A stretch of DNA of 64,000 nt from Montifringilla adamsi (taxonomy: Eukaryota > Chordata > Aves > Passeriformes > Passeridae), in contig JAGGNK010003336.1 of the NCBI GenBank assembly GCA_017590115.1, positions 1,116,001 to 1,180,000 on the forward strand, read 5' to 3'. The position numbers and the translations under genes are program-made. Position 1 is the stretch's first letter, and every line of letters starts with the position of its first letter. Shown in pieces: positions 25,176 to 39,021 of the stretch. The notes under the pieces are model-generated. The model searched no databases, had not been told where the DNA came from, and saw only the letters and a program-made list of their open reading frames with translations.

Positions 25176-28012
25176 CAGTGTCTGTGTCTGAGCTAAGATT
25201 TCCAGGGATCCAGCGTTAGCCTTGTTGCCACTTTAGAAGAGCCATCAGTTGTCATTTCTGCCACCCAGCTTTAGGAGGTCCCATATTCCACTCACCTCTG
25301 ATCAGTGTGAATCTGTAGTTTATACTAAAATCTTTCCTAGAGCTCAGGTTTTTCACTGTGAGGATCAGTTTTAATGGGTGATGTACTCGGAGGCACAGAC
25401 CAGCACCTCTCAGTGTTGTATCCTCGAGCTGAAAACATTGGGTGCTACCAGGGACTGCCTGCAGGACAGGCAGGAACTCTTACAGCAGCAGAAAACTTTC
25501 ACTTGGCTGCACGTATCTGTGGGTATATTTAGATAACGCTTGCTCAAAGGTGTGTGCAGGCTGCCCTCCTGTCCCACATCCCCCTCTGAGGAGCATTCCC
25601 AGAGTGGGAATGGCACAAGCCCAGGTGCAGCAGGCACCAGCTGCCCCTCTCAGAGGGATGCTGACAGCCCTCTCCAGGACACAGGGCCATGCCAGGACCT
25701 CCAGCCCAGTCTGACCTGCCAGTGTGTGCCCTGAGGCCACAGCATCCCCTCAGACTGCCAGCTGTCTGTCAGTGGGGTGATTTATCACCACAGCCACGCT
25801 CTTCAGTCAGGAGAACTCGACAGAAGGAGTTACTCTCCAGAGAGGGGACAGTTTACTTTTTCTGCTGCTCTCCTGGGGCTGCATCCCTCCTGGGGCATTC
25901 CCAGCTTGCAGGCAGAGTGGAGTTTGTAACAGTAAGGAAAATTCTTGCTTTGCAATAGTTCATTTTAATCTCTTCTTCCCAGTGATCATCCTATAATGAT
26001 CTAAGAAGTGAAGAGTGTGTTGCTGCTGCTTGGAACAGAGGGAAGATCAAAGGTCTGTGTACCTACAGTTTTTGTCTAGTTAGTGAGGTGGATGGGTAGC
26101 AAGGCAAGGACAGCAACCGCCAAGGAGAGAGAGAAGCACTGTAACTGCAACCAAATCAGTAACAAATTCACAAAAGTCTGAATTTACTGTTTCAGTCCTT
26201 TGTTGTTTAAAGGGAAAATCAAAACTGACAAAAGTCAAGACTCCTCCGAGATCTTTTGGAAACCAGTGGGGGAAAATTGCAGCATGATTTTAGGGGCCAG
26301 AGGTGTCCCTGCACATTTTAAAAGCAGATGCACTTGGTGGTTTAGTAAGATGCTAATTCCTGCTTTCTGTCACTTCATTCAGACCCTCAAGGCATGTGTC
26401 TCTCTTCTCTCCCTATCTATATGCAAGCAATTTAACTTCAGGTGAATTGTGAATGATTCTGAAGGCCAGAGATGGATAGAGCCAGGGACTAATAATCCCT
26501 TAATTCTGCCCTTTTTGGTGTGGGGCATAGCCTGATGCTCTGTTTATTTTTACTGTTGAAATTGGGAGGCTGCAGCGTTCTGACCTCGTGCATTGTCTCT
26601 CCCAGGGATCTCATTTTGACTGCTGCCTTGATGTTTCAGACAACCTGAGATTTCTGTTTGAAGCAGAGTTTTGAGGTTTTTGTTAAGAAAGCACACTTTT
26701 CATCAGGACCCAAAGGACAGAGAGAGGATTTTTTACTTATTCCTTCTTTCAGATCCCATGAGTGAGCAGAAATTAATTTCTTGTGCGGCTGTTGATTCCT
26801 AAATATTAAGTATTCGTGTTGAGAAACCTTTTGCAGGTTTCTGCTTTGACAGCTGGCTTCTGAGCACCCTTGCTCATGAAAAAAGTTCATATTGATATTG
26901 CATTTGATGGCTGTGGCTTGTGATATCTCCTATCCAGCTGGATGCATCACACAGGATTGTATCCCTGCTCAAGCCCTGTCAGCTCAGAGGAACTTCAGGC
27001 ATTCTGTCCATTCCTGTTTCTGCAGCAGATCTCCATGATGGCTTTCAACTTTATTCCTTTGGAGAGCCAAAATCCAGTTACTCTTTGGTTGCTTGGTGAA
27101 TGATTTTATCCAAAATGCCATTAATAATAGCTAAAGTCAAACTGACTCGAGTGTATTCCCTGCTGAACATCTGTTAAAGACAAGAGGTTAAAGCAAGGTG
27201 CAGAGGACATTTTCATTTTGTAAGTGAGAGAATTAAGCAGGTTATCTGCAGTGCCTCTTCCTTTCTTTTTCTATATCTTTAGACTTTAAAGTGCATAAGC
27301 CAAGCTTGTTTCACAGATGGGCAGTGTTGGAGGTCAGAGATGGCTTTTAGCTAAAAGCATGATGTATTTTTGTGAAGACTTTTATGAAGAGTTTTTGCTT
27401 ATTTCTTTCCAACCATAGGGGACTGAGCTGACTAGGCAGTTCAGAAAATCATTCTGAAAGAATAAAGTTTTATGACTTGTTCCCAGATGGTTGCAATTGT
27501 CCCATGTGGCAAATATGCAGGATGTTTCTTTTTGCTGATAAGTTTGTATTTTTGTTCTGATTTTTACAAGCTGGCACAGTAGCCACTCATGAGTGAGGGT
27601 TTTGTAACATCCAAATAAAGCACAGATGTGTTTTAATCCCATTTGTAAGGATAGGGACTGAAAGGTTTAATCAACATGCAGAAGATCACAAGGGAAATCA
27701 GAACTAAAGCCTGAAAGGTAACCTAGACTTCAGTCTAAAGACTCCAAGCACAAGATCTCTTCCCTTCAGTCTCTCTCCTCTGTAATTATGAAGTGGGAAA
27801 TCCCAGAACGATGCCAAATCCTATCTGAAGTATTTTTAAAAGCAAAGCACATTCTGAATAACACTTTGCATATCCCTAAATCTCTACAACAAATCGTTGA
27901 GGTGAAATTTCCTACAATATTTGTGTGAAATTGCAGGCTCTGCAGAAGCCAGTAAAAATATTCACCCTGTCCCTAACAGAGAGAAGCCAATGTGTCATTA
28001 TAGATAAAGCAA
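25176..28012. other. Unique non-coding DNA
   Basis: No recognised element. A GC-rich patch at about 25440-25960 gives overlapping short frames on both strands with no shared family signature. Confidence 0.5.
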
Positions 28013-28141
28013 ATGAGGAAGGTTTTCATCCTCATCACCTGTGTAAGTCTGGCTGCAATGAGCTTCACAAGGGAGGGAATGTGGCTGGTGGCTCCAGACA
28101 GCGAGGAGACATTTATTTCAAGTCACAAGAGCCAAGAAACT
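28013..28141 (+). other. Possible signal-peptide first exon (weak candidate)
   Basis: An ATG at 28013 opens a frame whose first 18 residues look like a secretion signal: MRKV, a hydrophobic core FILITCVSLAA, then MSF. It runs 43 codons to 28141, where a consensus splice donor GTAAGT follows directly in phase 0. The downstream part is polar with a Ser/Glu cluster (DSEETFISSHKS). Against it: the start context is weak (C at -3), a second GTAAGT lies inside the frame near 28040, no promoter or second exon was identified, and I recognise no homologue. Chance is a real possibility. Confidence 0.15.
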
Positions 28142-28284
28142 GTAAGTCCAAAGCCCAGTGGGATATTCTTTCATCCTAACTACTTGTGCAGTGCCTGTCT
28201 TCAGCTACCAGTGACCTTGGGTCTCTCACTGGGGCCTTTCTGGCTGGCAGCAGTAAGAGACAGGGCTTATAGAATAAAATGTAC

Positions 28285-28385
28285 CAACAAAAAACCAAAC
28301 CAAAAACAAAAACCAAAACCACAAACCCAAAACAACAGCAACAACAGCAACAAAAAAAAAAAAAAACCCAAACAACAAAAAACAA
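28285..28385. repeat. A/C-rich low-complexity tract
   Basis: About 100 bases made almost wholly of A and C, built from CAAAA, CCAAA and CAACAG units plus a run of 15 A. It produces lysine/asparagine-rich or phenylalanine-rich artefact frames on the two strands. Similar tracts occur near 43.3 kb and, in the other orientation, near 61.1 kb. Confidence 0.9.
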
Positions 28386-31300
28386 AGAGGATAAGAAGAA
28401 ATCTATTTCTTGCTTTAAAACTCAGGGACCTTAAAATTTCTGAAAAAACATGTCACATTTGAAAAATTGTATCAAGGAATGAGATTGTTCTGCAGATTAA
28501 CGGACACATGATGATAAACTAGTGATACATTCCAACAGCAATGAATTTTAGGGTGAGAAAAGACAAAAACAAATTAGTGCTGATGACATTAACACTTCAG
28601 CTGAACACAGTGCTCCACAAGTCATGTAATTGCTCTGCCACATTTCAGTCCTGGCAATTTAAAAGACTAAAGTTTTGCTTTAACTAAGATTTTTTAATCT
28701 AAGGAGAAACTACAGAAAATACATTCAAAGATTTAAATTCACAGTGAGTACTGTTGGCTGCATGCTGGATTTTGAGGATTTTCTGGTTTATATAAAGCTA
28801 GCAAAAATTCTATCAAAAAACTTTTCCATTCCTAGGAAAAAAAAAAAAAAAGGCAGATTGTTTCCTAGCAGAGCATAAAAGAGGGATTGCTGTGTTTTCT
28901 ATTAGAGCCACCAAGGCAGGTTGCACAGAGCACAGTAAATTTTGTTCATGCTGTGCAGACATTTTGAACCAGATGACAAGTCCAACAGCTTGGATTCTCT
29001 GGAAGGTGAGATTTCAGTGGCTCCAAAGGAAAATGAAAAAGCAAGATTGAGGGACACCAAAGTGAAAGCCACTTGGATGAGTGACAAACACAAATCAATC
29101 AGGTTTATTATGGTCTGTTTATCCTGTGGAATCCTGGGGCCAGGAAGGCAGGGTGCATGACAGGTATATCCAAAAGTGTCAACAAATCTACTGCCTTCAG
29201 CTCTTGCGTGTGTTCCCACCCCACAGAAGCAGTGCCAGCACAGGAATAGCCTGTCTGCATCATTGGTGGCATATTCTGGGAAAGCAAAGGCACTGCCCTG
29301 GCACATCTCACTTCACTTTCATCTCATTGTGCCATATGGTGGTGGCATTTTAATTCTGTATTTCAGTGCAACGTTTGTTGTCTCTGCCCCCATCATCCAG
29401 ACCCCCTTGTGAGATTTATGGTTGGTGAGGAGGAGGTTGGACTAGGAAAGGACATGGGGGTGATCAGCAGTGGCCTCAGAGTGCAGTGGATGAGGTGCCT
29501 TGGCAGCTTGATGGGATGAGCAACAGCAAAAGGAAGGCTCAGGTGGAGAGACGCAAAGAAAGCAGCAAGAGGTAGAATTTTTCCTAGACAAACAGGTGGA
29601 GATAAGCAGAGTGGGGAAAAGTGGAGGGCTGGGCTCCTGGAGCATCAGAAGTGACTGAAGAAGGGCAGTGGGAGCAGTCCTTTGTGCCAAGGGCCTGCAG
29701 TGCAGACAGAGGCTGTCAGGGGGAAAAACAGGACAGAAAATGCAGCTAGGCATCGCCTGAAGGTCAGCTCAGCCTTGGACACTGCTCTGTGGAATTTAAC
29801 ACAGTTCCCTTTAAAGGAAGAGGGGGAGGAACAGCGTCATTAAAGGGCTCCTCAAAGGTGGGTAACTGTTTGAAGAGCCATCCGTGGGTTTATTTGTAAG
29901 GACAGATGTTATAGCAAGGAGTGGGGACATTCTGCTGGCACCTGATACAGGAGCAGCAATCGGTGCCTGTGCTGTTCCTGCTCTGGGCAAGAGCACCAGG
30001 ACCAGGGGAGAAAAGGAGTCAGAGCACAGGGGCTCATTCAGGGGGAAATTGCCTCACCTCTGCTCACAGACCTCTGCTCAGTGACCAAATGACACTAGTG
30101 GGCTGTTTTTAAATGTATTCTTTTTTAGCCTCCAACCTCTTTTTCATTACACAGCCACATGGAAGCAGAGAAATTAAAGGCTACCTCTTCAGTAAGAGAC
30201 ACACAAATAATTTTGTTTTTGTTGTTCATGTTTTACAAAACAATACAACTTCTCACCCCATTGGACAACTGCACCTGGAGTCTGAATTTTATTCAAACCA
30301 GAATAAGTCAACATTAAAAGTAGCAGGAACACATGTTCCCAGGATATCCATATATTTTAAGGCAGAAAGAACCTCAGGAAGAACATTAGGTTTCATAATT
30401 TGTACAAAATCTTGTATGTATGACAGAATCTTCTAAAACTCTTGGCTCTGTGTCGGAAGAATCTCTGGGCTATAACCTGGACTTTTCTTTAGTGCAAGTT
30501 CAGTTGTTATGCTCTGGATGTGAATCAGGTTCTTTCTGCTGGGTTTGTTGGAGCAAGGAATGCTCTTTAGAGGAGCACATATGTTTTTTTACTGAGAGGA
30601 ATTTTCTGTCGCTGCAGAAATGTGTTCTTTGCACACCCTCTTAGTCTTTCATTCCAGCCATTGGTACAGAGGAACCAATAACTCTGCTGGGTTTCAGCCA
30701 GTGTGGTGAATTTAATTTTCCAACACTGGACTGTCATTGCAGAGTTTCAAGGTAGTCTAACATTCCATAAAATCAAGCTGTTTATTATCTATCAGAAATG
30801 AAAGAGCTTTGCTTTTCTTTATTCTGCCTTTTTTTCTCCACTTTGTACTAAGTGATAATATAAATCACATTTTGTACTTATTTCAGGAATGCATGTTTTT
30901 GTTCTCCTGTGATGCTAAATAAATCTCCAAATATTAACTGTCCCTAAAATATTTGGGGGGGTTGCTTCTGCTTAGAATATAGACTTAGTCAACCCCATGG
31001 TGAGCAAATAATCTTTTTGTTACGTGATGAATCTGCAGGTCCTTCACAACAAAAGGTCTCCTAAAGCACCAGGACCAATCCTTTAAGTTGAGAAAGAGTA
31101 TATCAATAAAGGTCAGTGTGACAATGTGATTTATTGAAATGCTGTGCTGCTCCTAGCTGTTAGTATTTTATATTATATGATACACAGCAGGTGTTTTTCT
31201 TCGTATTCAGGTTCCCCACTGAAACCTTGTTCAACCTGTTTTATTATTTATTGTTGCCTTTTAGAGGTGAAAGAAGCCAATTTATTCAGCTTTCATAACC

Positions 31301-32170
31301 ATTCCTAAGAGGTACAAAGAGGTTAAGGACTAACAGGAAAAATCAATTGGTTAATAAAATAGTTAATTGACTAAATGCTCCTTCCAGGAGGCCCTGAATG
31401 CAGACTGTGCAGAACCAAAGGAGGTTGCTTTAATTATAATGGCACCTCACTGCATGAAAGCCTTCACTGCAGATGAGGGTTTCAGACCTGAGTGAGCTTG
31501 TTCTGTTTGTGTGGTTTACACATGGAACAAACCCAGGTACCATAGTTAATATTCTTCACAGTTTTCAGTATCTATTTTTCCCTTTTATGGTCATGACAGA
31601 TGACAGGGAAATGGCAAAAAAATGACAAGGAAACGGAAAGATCAGTCATAGATTTTCACTTTAGATCTAGGAAGAATTTTAAGATAAATGTATAAAACAC
31701 TGACAAACAAATACTTCCCAGTTCTGCCTCGTTCTGCTGGATTGTCTGGCAGGATTTTTAAAATTGGTTTTATGGTCCTGTTACTTACAAAATCCAGGAT
31801 TTTTTAAAGGCACAGGGAGGTGGGAGTGACTCACTCTCTTTAACCTCTTCTGAATTCCTAGGAGAACATCCAAAATTAGATTTGGGCACAGTAATGCCAG
31901 GCTCTGAATGCCTCTCAGAAAAACACTCAATGTCTTCAGCTTGCTTTGGTGTGCCACAGTCACCACCCAGTGGGAACCCCTGACATCTGAGCTCCCCATA
32001 TTTCCCTGCCATGTGTGATGCAGATATGAGCACATTTTAAACAGTGATGTCTAAGGGACACCATCAAAAGCTCAAAAGATACTTTACAGTAGGGACAGTC
32101 ACTTTTTACCTATACTTGTTGCATTGTACAGTGTTGTAAATGTTAGAAAACAGTATTAAATTAATTTAAT
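28386..32170. other. Unique non-coding DNA
   Basis: No recognised gene or element. There is an A run of about 15 near 28838-28852. GC-richer patches at 29100-29330 and 29430-30080 carry only short overlapping frames. Confidence 0.5.
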
Positions 32171-32275
32171 GGAAGGAAGGAAGGAAGGAAGGAAGGAAGG
32201 AAGGAAGGAAGGAAGGAAGGAAGGAAAAGAAAGAAAGAAAGAAAGAGAGAAAGAGAGAAAGAGAGAAAGAAAGAA

Positions 32276-32363
<88 letters not shown>

Positions 32364-32367
32364 AAAG
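32171..32367. repeat. 197-bp pure-purine array, (GGAA)n then (GAAA)n
   Basis: The + strand contains only A and G for 197 bases: about thirteen GGAA units, an interrupted GAAA/GAGA middle and a long perfect GAAA block. The phenylalanine/serine/leucine-rich minus-strand frames and lysine/glutamate-rich plus-strand frames over it come from the repeat and are not genes. Such mirror-symmetric purine tracts can fold into intramolecular triplex DNA. Confidence 0.97.
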
Positions 32368-34078
32368 TTGCTTGTGCATTTCCAGCCCCAAGAGGCCAAG
32401 GCACAGCAAGGTAACCTGGGATCTGAGCGAGAACCTTTCCTTGGCTTGCCCTCCCCATCCCTCATCTCTGGAATCAGGAATCTGCCATAAACATTTCAGT
32501 GGTGAGTGATGAGGTTGCCGGACTGAACACTGAGAGGAGCAGCCCATGATGAGGCACACAAGGTTGTAGGAGATTTGGGGTTAGTGAATAATCACGGTAA
32601 CTGAGGTGACACTCAAATAATGTCTGCAGAGTAACAGAACAAGAGGGTCACTGATTGATTAACGAGCTGCTTGGGGGACAGAAGAGAGCAGTCTGAAATA
32701 TGTTTAGAGCAGGATATGCACAAACTATTTACATTTTCCATCCTTATATATAGCTCCCAGTCTCCCTCCCATGATGGTGTAGCCCAATCTGACATGCATT
32801 TTTTCCTCTATCCTTTCAAATTTCCTGGCATGAGGGTTGCTTTCCTTGTCTGAAAAGCAGACAAAGCTATTGATGGAATATTTGAAATAACTCCAGTAGT
32901 TTAACACCTGGTTCTGGGAGCACCTCTGTTATTCTCACATACCATGGCAAGGCCAGGGCAGGAGTAGCTGAGCCATCTCTTGCTCTCTTCCTTGTGACCA
33001 GCACTGTGGCTGGGATTCAGAGGGGAAGCTGATATTCACTCCTGCTGAGCACCATCAGTCCAAGAGACACCAGAGGAAATGCAATACTCAGCCCTGGTAA
33101 TGCTGGCAACATAATCTTCTGGGCCAGTTTGACATTTAATTTAAAATATTGACGTTATTTCATATCTGCTTATCAACAAAATGCCTATTGAAGGTGAATT
33201 TCCTTCAGTCCAGCCCCAGCCCAGTTACACACAGTGGCATTTCCCAGCTCCCACGTCCCCACTGCACACCCCAAGGGTAGATCAGGGAGCCTGTCAACCC
33301 CCTCCAGATTTAATTGGAATGTATTAAAAGCAAGCCTTGTGGTTTCAAGGAGGTGAGTTGTGCTGAGTGTTGCCTTTGCCTGGAAAGAACAAGTGGCACA
33401 GGTTGATAAAGGACACACTGTGCAGGGCTGGGTTAGCACAACCTTCAGAGCTGCCTCGTGGTGACATTCAGACAGCAGGGACATTCAAACACTTGAGGTT
33501 AAAAGAAAGGGGACTTTGATTAACAGCAAAGCAATGCATTGAAATTCCAAATCATGCAGGAGTCTGTTCAGGCTACAATTTGTCTTGTTTGTTTTTAATT
33601 TTAGATTCAATGTCAATGCAGGATTTTTAACTCTCTGGTTACGGCTCTTTATGCATATAATTCTCTAATGTAATTGTGATATAATCCTCAATTTTATTAG
33701 GAGTCAAGTTAAAAGGTAGCAGTGTGTTATTCAGAATACTACCTTCAGTGGCAGTTTGAGCAAGCATCATGGCCTGGGAGCTGCTTTTCTGAGGAGAAAG
33801 TGTATCTGCCTCTGCTGTGGGGAGCACCATCAGGATGGAAAGGTGAAGCAAACAGCAATGTTAGACCATCACCAAGGCTCCTGAGTCAGAAGATCTCATC
33901 TGCACAGCCAAAATGGGAAGTTTGTGTTAAAGCATCAGGCTCTGAACTGCAGCGGCTGAAAGCTGAGCTTTTCCTTCTGCTGTGGGAGTGGGGAACTGCA
34001 GATGGGCAGAGAGTGCAGCTGGGGAAGTAACTCCTGAAGCTGTGACAGCAGGGTGTGACAGAGCTGCACATCCTCCAT
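32368..34078. other. Unique non-coding DNA
   Basis: I see no gene or recognised repeat. A minus-strand frame at 33185-33484 has no recognisable domain. Confidence 0.5.
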
Positions 34079-34500
34079 CAGAATCACGGAATCACAGATC
34101 ACAGAATTCACAGAATCACTGGGCTGGAAGAGACCTTCAAGGTCATCGAGTCCAACCCAGCCCCAACACCCCAACTAAACCCTGGCACCCAGTGCCACAT
34201 CCAGGCTTTGTTAAACACATCCAGGGATGGTGACTCCACCACCTCCCCAGGCAGCCATTCCAGAACTTTGTCACTCTTTCTGTGAAAAACTTTTTCCTAA
34301 TGTCCAACCTATATTTCCCTTGGCACAGCTTGAGACTCTGTTCTCTCAATCTGTCAGTTGCTGCCTGGGAGAAAAGATGGACCCCCACCTGACTACAGCC
34401 CCTTTCAGGGAGCTCTGGAGAGTGATAAGGTCACCCCTGAGTCTCCTTTCCTCCAGGCTGAGCACCCCCAGCTCAACCATCAGCTCTGCAGAGCCAGCAG
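34079..34500 (-). mobile_element. CR1 LINE 3' fragment, minus strand, well preserved
   Basis: It starts with a run of GAATCACAGA-type units, the reverse complement of the CR1 terminal microsatellite, followed by CTGGGCTGGAAGAGACCTTC and the usual blocks ATGGTGACTCCACCACCTCC and GTGAAAAACTTTTTCCTAAT. It can be followed to CTGAGCACCCCCAGCTCAAC near 34480, after which similarity fades. At about 420 bp this is the most easily recognised CR1 copy here. It lies within the 3' non-coding part, so no reverse transcriptase domain is present. Confidence 0.95.
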
Positions 34501-37500
34501 TGTCACACCCAGAGCTTCCATGGGCTGTGGTCCTGTAACAATGACAAGAAATCAATTCTGATTTTAATTTTACTGCTCTAAAAAGCCCAGTGACAAACAG
34601 CTGGTAAAAGATTTTCTGAAAAGGGCTGTTCACATCCTTCATTATGAAAATTGAAATCGTGACAGGCTGTGCTGGGCATGGTCTTTTGTTGCACTTCAGT
34701 TACCCTGGCCCAAAAAGTTGCAAACAGTGCTGGCTTGAGATGTTAAACACCAAAATCTTTCTCTTTTTCCAGTGGCTTCCTTGTCCACAAAATTCAGGCA
34801 CTGACATTCTAGGACATGGTACTGAGGGAGCTGCTTCATTCAGTTTTGATCCCAAACAAACAGCTTGAGATGTCACGTTGGATAATTGGGCTTTACCTGT
34901 ATTTTAAACAAAAATCCTTCTCCTTTTATAAACTGCTTGAGTTGGGAGACATGCAGAGCTTTTGCTGAAAGAAATGCATTAATCCTTTTAAGTTTGATAA
35001 AAGGTTCCTTTATACCATACTGTATAGTTTCCTGCTGTGGGCCACATTTGTGTAGAATCTCCATTTGTGGGGAAAGAAAGATACAGACTCCTTCTAAAGG
35101 CTTGAAGGAAAGACTGATAAGGGAAAGTGCTACACACCTGGACTTGAAAATGGAAAAGATCCAGGGGACCTTTACTGCATTAATTGGAGTTAATGGACAT
35201 GGTCTGTCCATTTCCTTTTTATTCCACAGGTGTGCCCCCAGGAACTGCAGGTGCTCACCCTTTCTTTGAGGCTGGTGGTGTAGCATGCCCAGAATTGATC
35301 CTTTGCAGGGACAAGGGAGGCCCTGCCATGCCCTGTTTGCCTTGCTCTGCTGCTGTGTCCACTGCACAGGCATCCTGGGTCGGACAGTGACACGGAAGGC
35401 ATTGCAATAATCTGCTGCCAAGATACAAAGAAAAATGCCTGGTCTCTTTTGTTTCAATGCCAAACAGGCCTGGATTTATTTTGGCATTTCTGGCATTTTG
35501 TTGTTCAGACCAGACCAGTGCTGGGCATTGCTGGGCAAGCTGACATTCAATGTTCCTGACTCAGGGTATCCCACACATCAACAGTGACAAGTGTCTAGCC
35601 TTTTAGAGTATTGATGTCCATTGATCAGCTATAATAATTATTATTATTTTATTTCACTGTCTCTTCTTGTTTATAATACTCCACTTTTACTAACCAGTGG
35701 AATAAAATATTTTGATTTTCACTTTAGACAAGATGTGTACAGAAGCTACAGTAAAACATGGTACAGATCTTCCAGGCACAGAAACCTTTGTGCTGTGTGT
35801 TGAGCTTGTATCTGCACCCAAATTCAGTCCCAAAAACAGTGCAAGCCAACCTTTTACAGATAAGTTATATTTTACATTATGAATTGATCTAATAGAAACA
35901 ACAAACTTGTTGTTATAGCACAAGCAGGGAATGAGATCCCTGTTCTTGGGTGTTGTAGAGCATTAGGCAGCACATAAAAATGCCAAGGAAAAGGTCAAAG
36001 AGTGAAGTGTTGGGAAACAGTGCTGGCCAAAATGTCCTCTCCATCAAACAAGCTGAACCTAAGCAGGTGCCTGCTCTGCCTTGTTCAGAGCTGGTGCAGC
36101 CCCTTCTCCAGGCTCCTGTTGCTGAACAGGACTCTTGGAAAAAACATCCCTGTCCATTCCATCTTTTTTCATGACGGGCTCCCATAAACTTCCTGCAGCC
36201 TCTTAGAACAAGCTCCATCCAATTTTGTTAACCTTTCTCCTGCTTACAGCTAGTACAAGGCATCTAAAACTCTGTTCCCAGCTGCATCCTGAAGCAGGAG
36301 ATCATCTCTGAAGGCTTCTCCCACACATCACGAGTGTTCCTGTGCCGCCAGCGCTGTCAAACCTCAGCCTCACACACACAGAACGTGCAGCAACACACAA
36401 AGTACTGCCCCTGTAACTCAGCTGGGCCAAAATTACACCTGGTCTGGCACATCCTCTTGACTGAAGCTCAGAGTTGAAGGGAAGCTCAGTGTTTTTCTAT
36501 ACAAAACTATTCAATTTATTGTATTCTAGATAAGTACAGCACTATGTAAACATTCTTGCCCCCCATTAAATGGCTCCATAGCATTATTTATTAAAAAAGG
36601 GGAACTGTGACATCATAAGAGAACAACAAACAGACAAATAACAACATGCCCTTGTTTATGCATTGGGGGATGGCTGGCACAATAATTAAATCAGAAAACC
36701 CTGAGGATCAAAAAGGATATTTTTTAATGTCCATTTGGGGAATAGCTGGTGTCTCAGAATGCCCCAGGAAGCTCAGCTGCTACCAGCTTCCACATGTGTT
36801 TTGGGTGAAATAATATCAGGCATTATGGAAAAATTTCTTTTTATTTTTTTTAATGTAGATGGTTAGTTCATGTAAGCTACATCCTGCTGGGAAAGTATTA
36901 TGTAAAACAAAAATGAAGTGATGGTTTAAGTGTTTGAAGAAGGCAGGAGAAGCATTAATGACAGGCAACATCAAAGCCTCTGGTGACAGTGCCCAAGAAT
37001 TTATAAAGAACCCTGCAGGTGGATCTTTAAATGCAGGGAAATCTGCATTTTGGGCATCTTCAGATACCCTCAGATGGTCTGTAAGTACACAAAAAGAGTC
37101 ATTCCCTTCATAAAGTGAAATTGCATGGAAATATTTCTGAGGTGCCTCATCATACACTGAAACCAGATGAACCATGAATATTCACAAGGACCATTTTAAA
37201 GACACCTCCAACTCACCAGAACTCCCTGGGACCCACCCAAAAAAGGTGTGGCCTCCTGCCTTTAGGAGAAATGTCCTTTCTCCAGAGATATTAATCACGC
37301 TGACTTATGTTGTTTTGAGTGTTGGATTCAGCCCTCCCTAGCAGCACAAAACAATTCAGTCCTTGAAGGTGATGCTAACAGAACGATGGCCTTATCACTG
37401 AGATTGCAAAGTTCTGGCTGGAGCTGCTTTGAACCCTTTCCCTTTCAACCTTTTCAGTCGAAAATGTGACTTCAACAAAATAAAATTAAAATTACGCATG

Positions 37501-39021
37501 AAAAAGTCCATTTTATCAAAATGTGATCCATGAGGGAAAGTGAACGAATTTCAAAAGCAATAAGCTGGCTTGGAGTTTAAAGGGGTTTTTAATTATTAAA
37601 ACCTTGCGGGATATACATTTTTGCACCATTCATTGAACTGTGGGTGCAATTTATTTAATAGGCACACATTTTACTGGGCAACTTACACCACCAGAAAAGG
37701 ATTTCAAGCCTCAGCCAAGTGGAAAATCTATCCCAAGGTATCTGTGTTGCCTAGTAAAAATAGGAGATTTAAACAGTCGAGATACAAGCTGACTGTGAAA
37801 GCACCTACCTCTAATGTAAAGCTATGCAGTTCTTAAATGATGCTGACAACCCTCACAAACCTTTAAATAGCCATTTCCAAGCTGGCAGATCCAAATTGCA
37901 GGAAAACAAAGTAATCACTCAAGGAATTCTTTGCAAATTAAAACAGTTCCTTCTTGTTGCTTTGTGTTTTGGAGCTTCACAAACAAGAATACAGCATCAG
38001 AAGCCATTTGCCTATTTCTTTTTGTACCAAGTACTTTTTCTGCAAAAGTAAATACTCTGTCAGTAATGAAAATAAATTAGTGGTGCATAATGCAAAGCAC
38101 AAACAAGAACTGTACATTTTACAGCTGATTCAAGAAATAAATAATGCATTTGTGTGTATCTTATTTTTATGTAAAATAAGACAAGGAGTTACTTCTTCTA
38201 TCACTTCTGGCCCCCTGTAACTGCCTGAATGACACCTTTGTTGGGTTTGTATTTGTGTAAAAGCCTAGTTGAAGGTCACTACACATTGTGAGATATTGTG
38301 TGCTTACAAATGATCCGGAGTTTGTGCTGCCTCTCCACAAAGGGTGATAGACAGAGATCCTTTCCAAAATGGAAAGAGGAGAGTCCCCTGAGAGAAAAAG
38401 CCCTGCAGACACTTATGCAACTTGGAACTTGTGGCAGTTATAAAAATAAACCCAGTCTCTGATCCATGCCTAAAGAAAGGCTTACAAACATAGCACTTCA
38501 TGGTGGGGACGTGAAGTTTGAGAACAGCATGAACTGAGATCACAGTGGGCAAAATACAAATCTAACAACCCAAGAGCTCCTCAGATGAAAAGAGACAAAG
38601 AGGCTGAGCCTGGTGGGAAGTGTCTGCCTGTGAGGAGAGCCCATCTCCAGGGGAGGATGAGCAGGGCCTCAGCAGGGACATTTCCCTGACAGGGCAGGGG
38701 TTACATCCCTGCCCTGGTGCTGCTGCAGCCACACCACCACAGACCTGCTGGGGCCTTCCTCCAGCACAGGATTTCACTCCTGGTATAAAGAAGTTAAAGT
38801 ATTGCCAAATAATACATAAATGCTTGAGTAATTGAATATATTTTTTGATGTTCTTGTGAAGAAGGGGCATTGCTCTGTCCTGCTTTGAAGATCTACTTCC
38901 ACTTCTTCCTTTCCACAGCTGCTCCCTGGTGCTAAGGTCACAGCACACCAGATTAGCAGAAAAAGACTTCCACATTTATTTAATTTGAATTTTAAGAATT
39001 TTAGGCTTTGTTTCAATTTTT
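34501..39021. other. Unique non-coding DNA
   Basis: About 4.5 kb with no recognised element. The longest frame (34873-35463, minus strand, 196 codons) overlaps a plus-strand frame of 127 codons and has no recognisable domain. 36500-38200 is strongly AT-rich. 38570-38770 is GC-richer but unrecognised. Confidence 0.55.

Noticed and set aside
32171..32367. Possible CRISPR-like array
   Set aside because: Four-base units with no spacers; a eukaryotic microsatellite.
32156..32559. Repetitive FFLS- and KERK-type frames
   Set aside because: They are translations of GGAA/GAAA microsatellites in all frames; the same applies to 47025-47298.
34873..35463. 196-codon minus-strand open frame
   Set aside because: Overlaps a 127-codon plus-strand frame; no recognisable motif and no flanking splice or promoter evidence.
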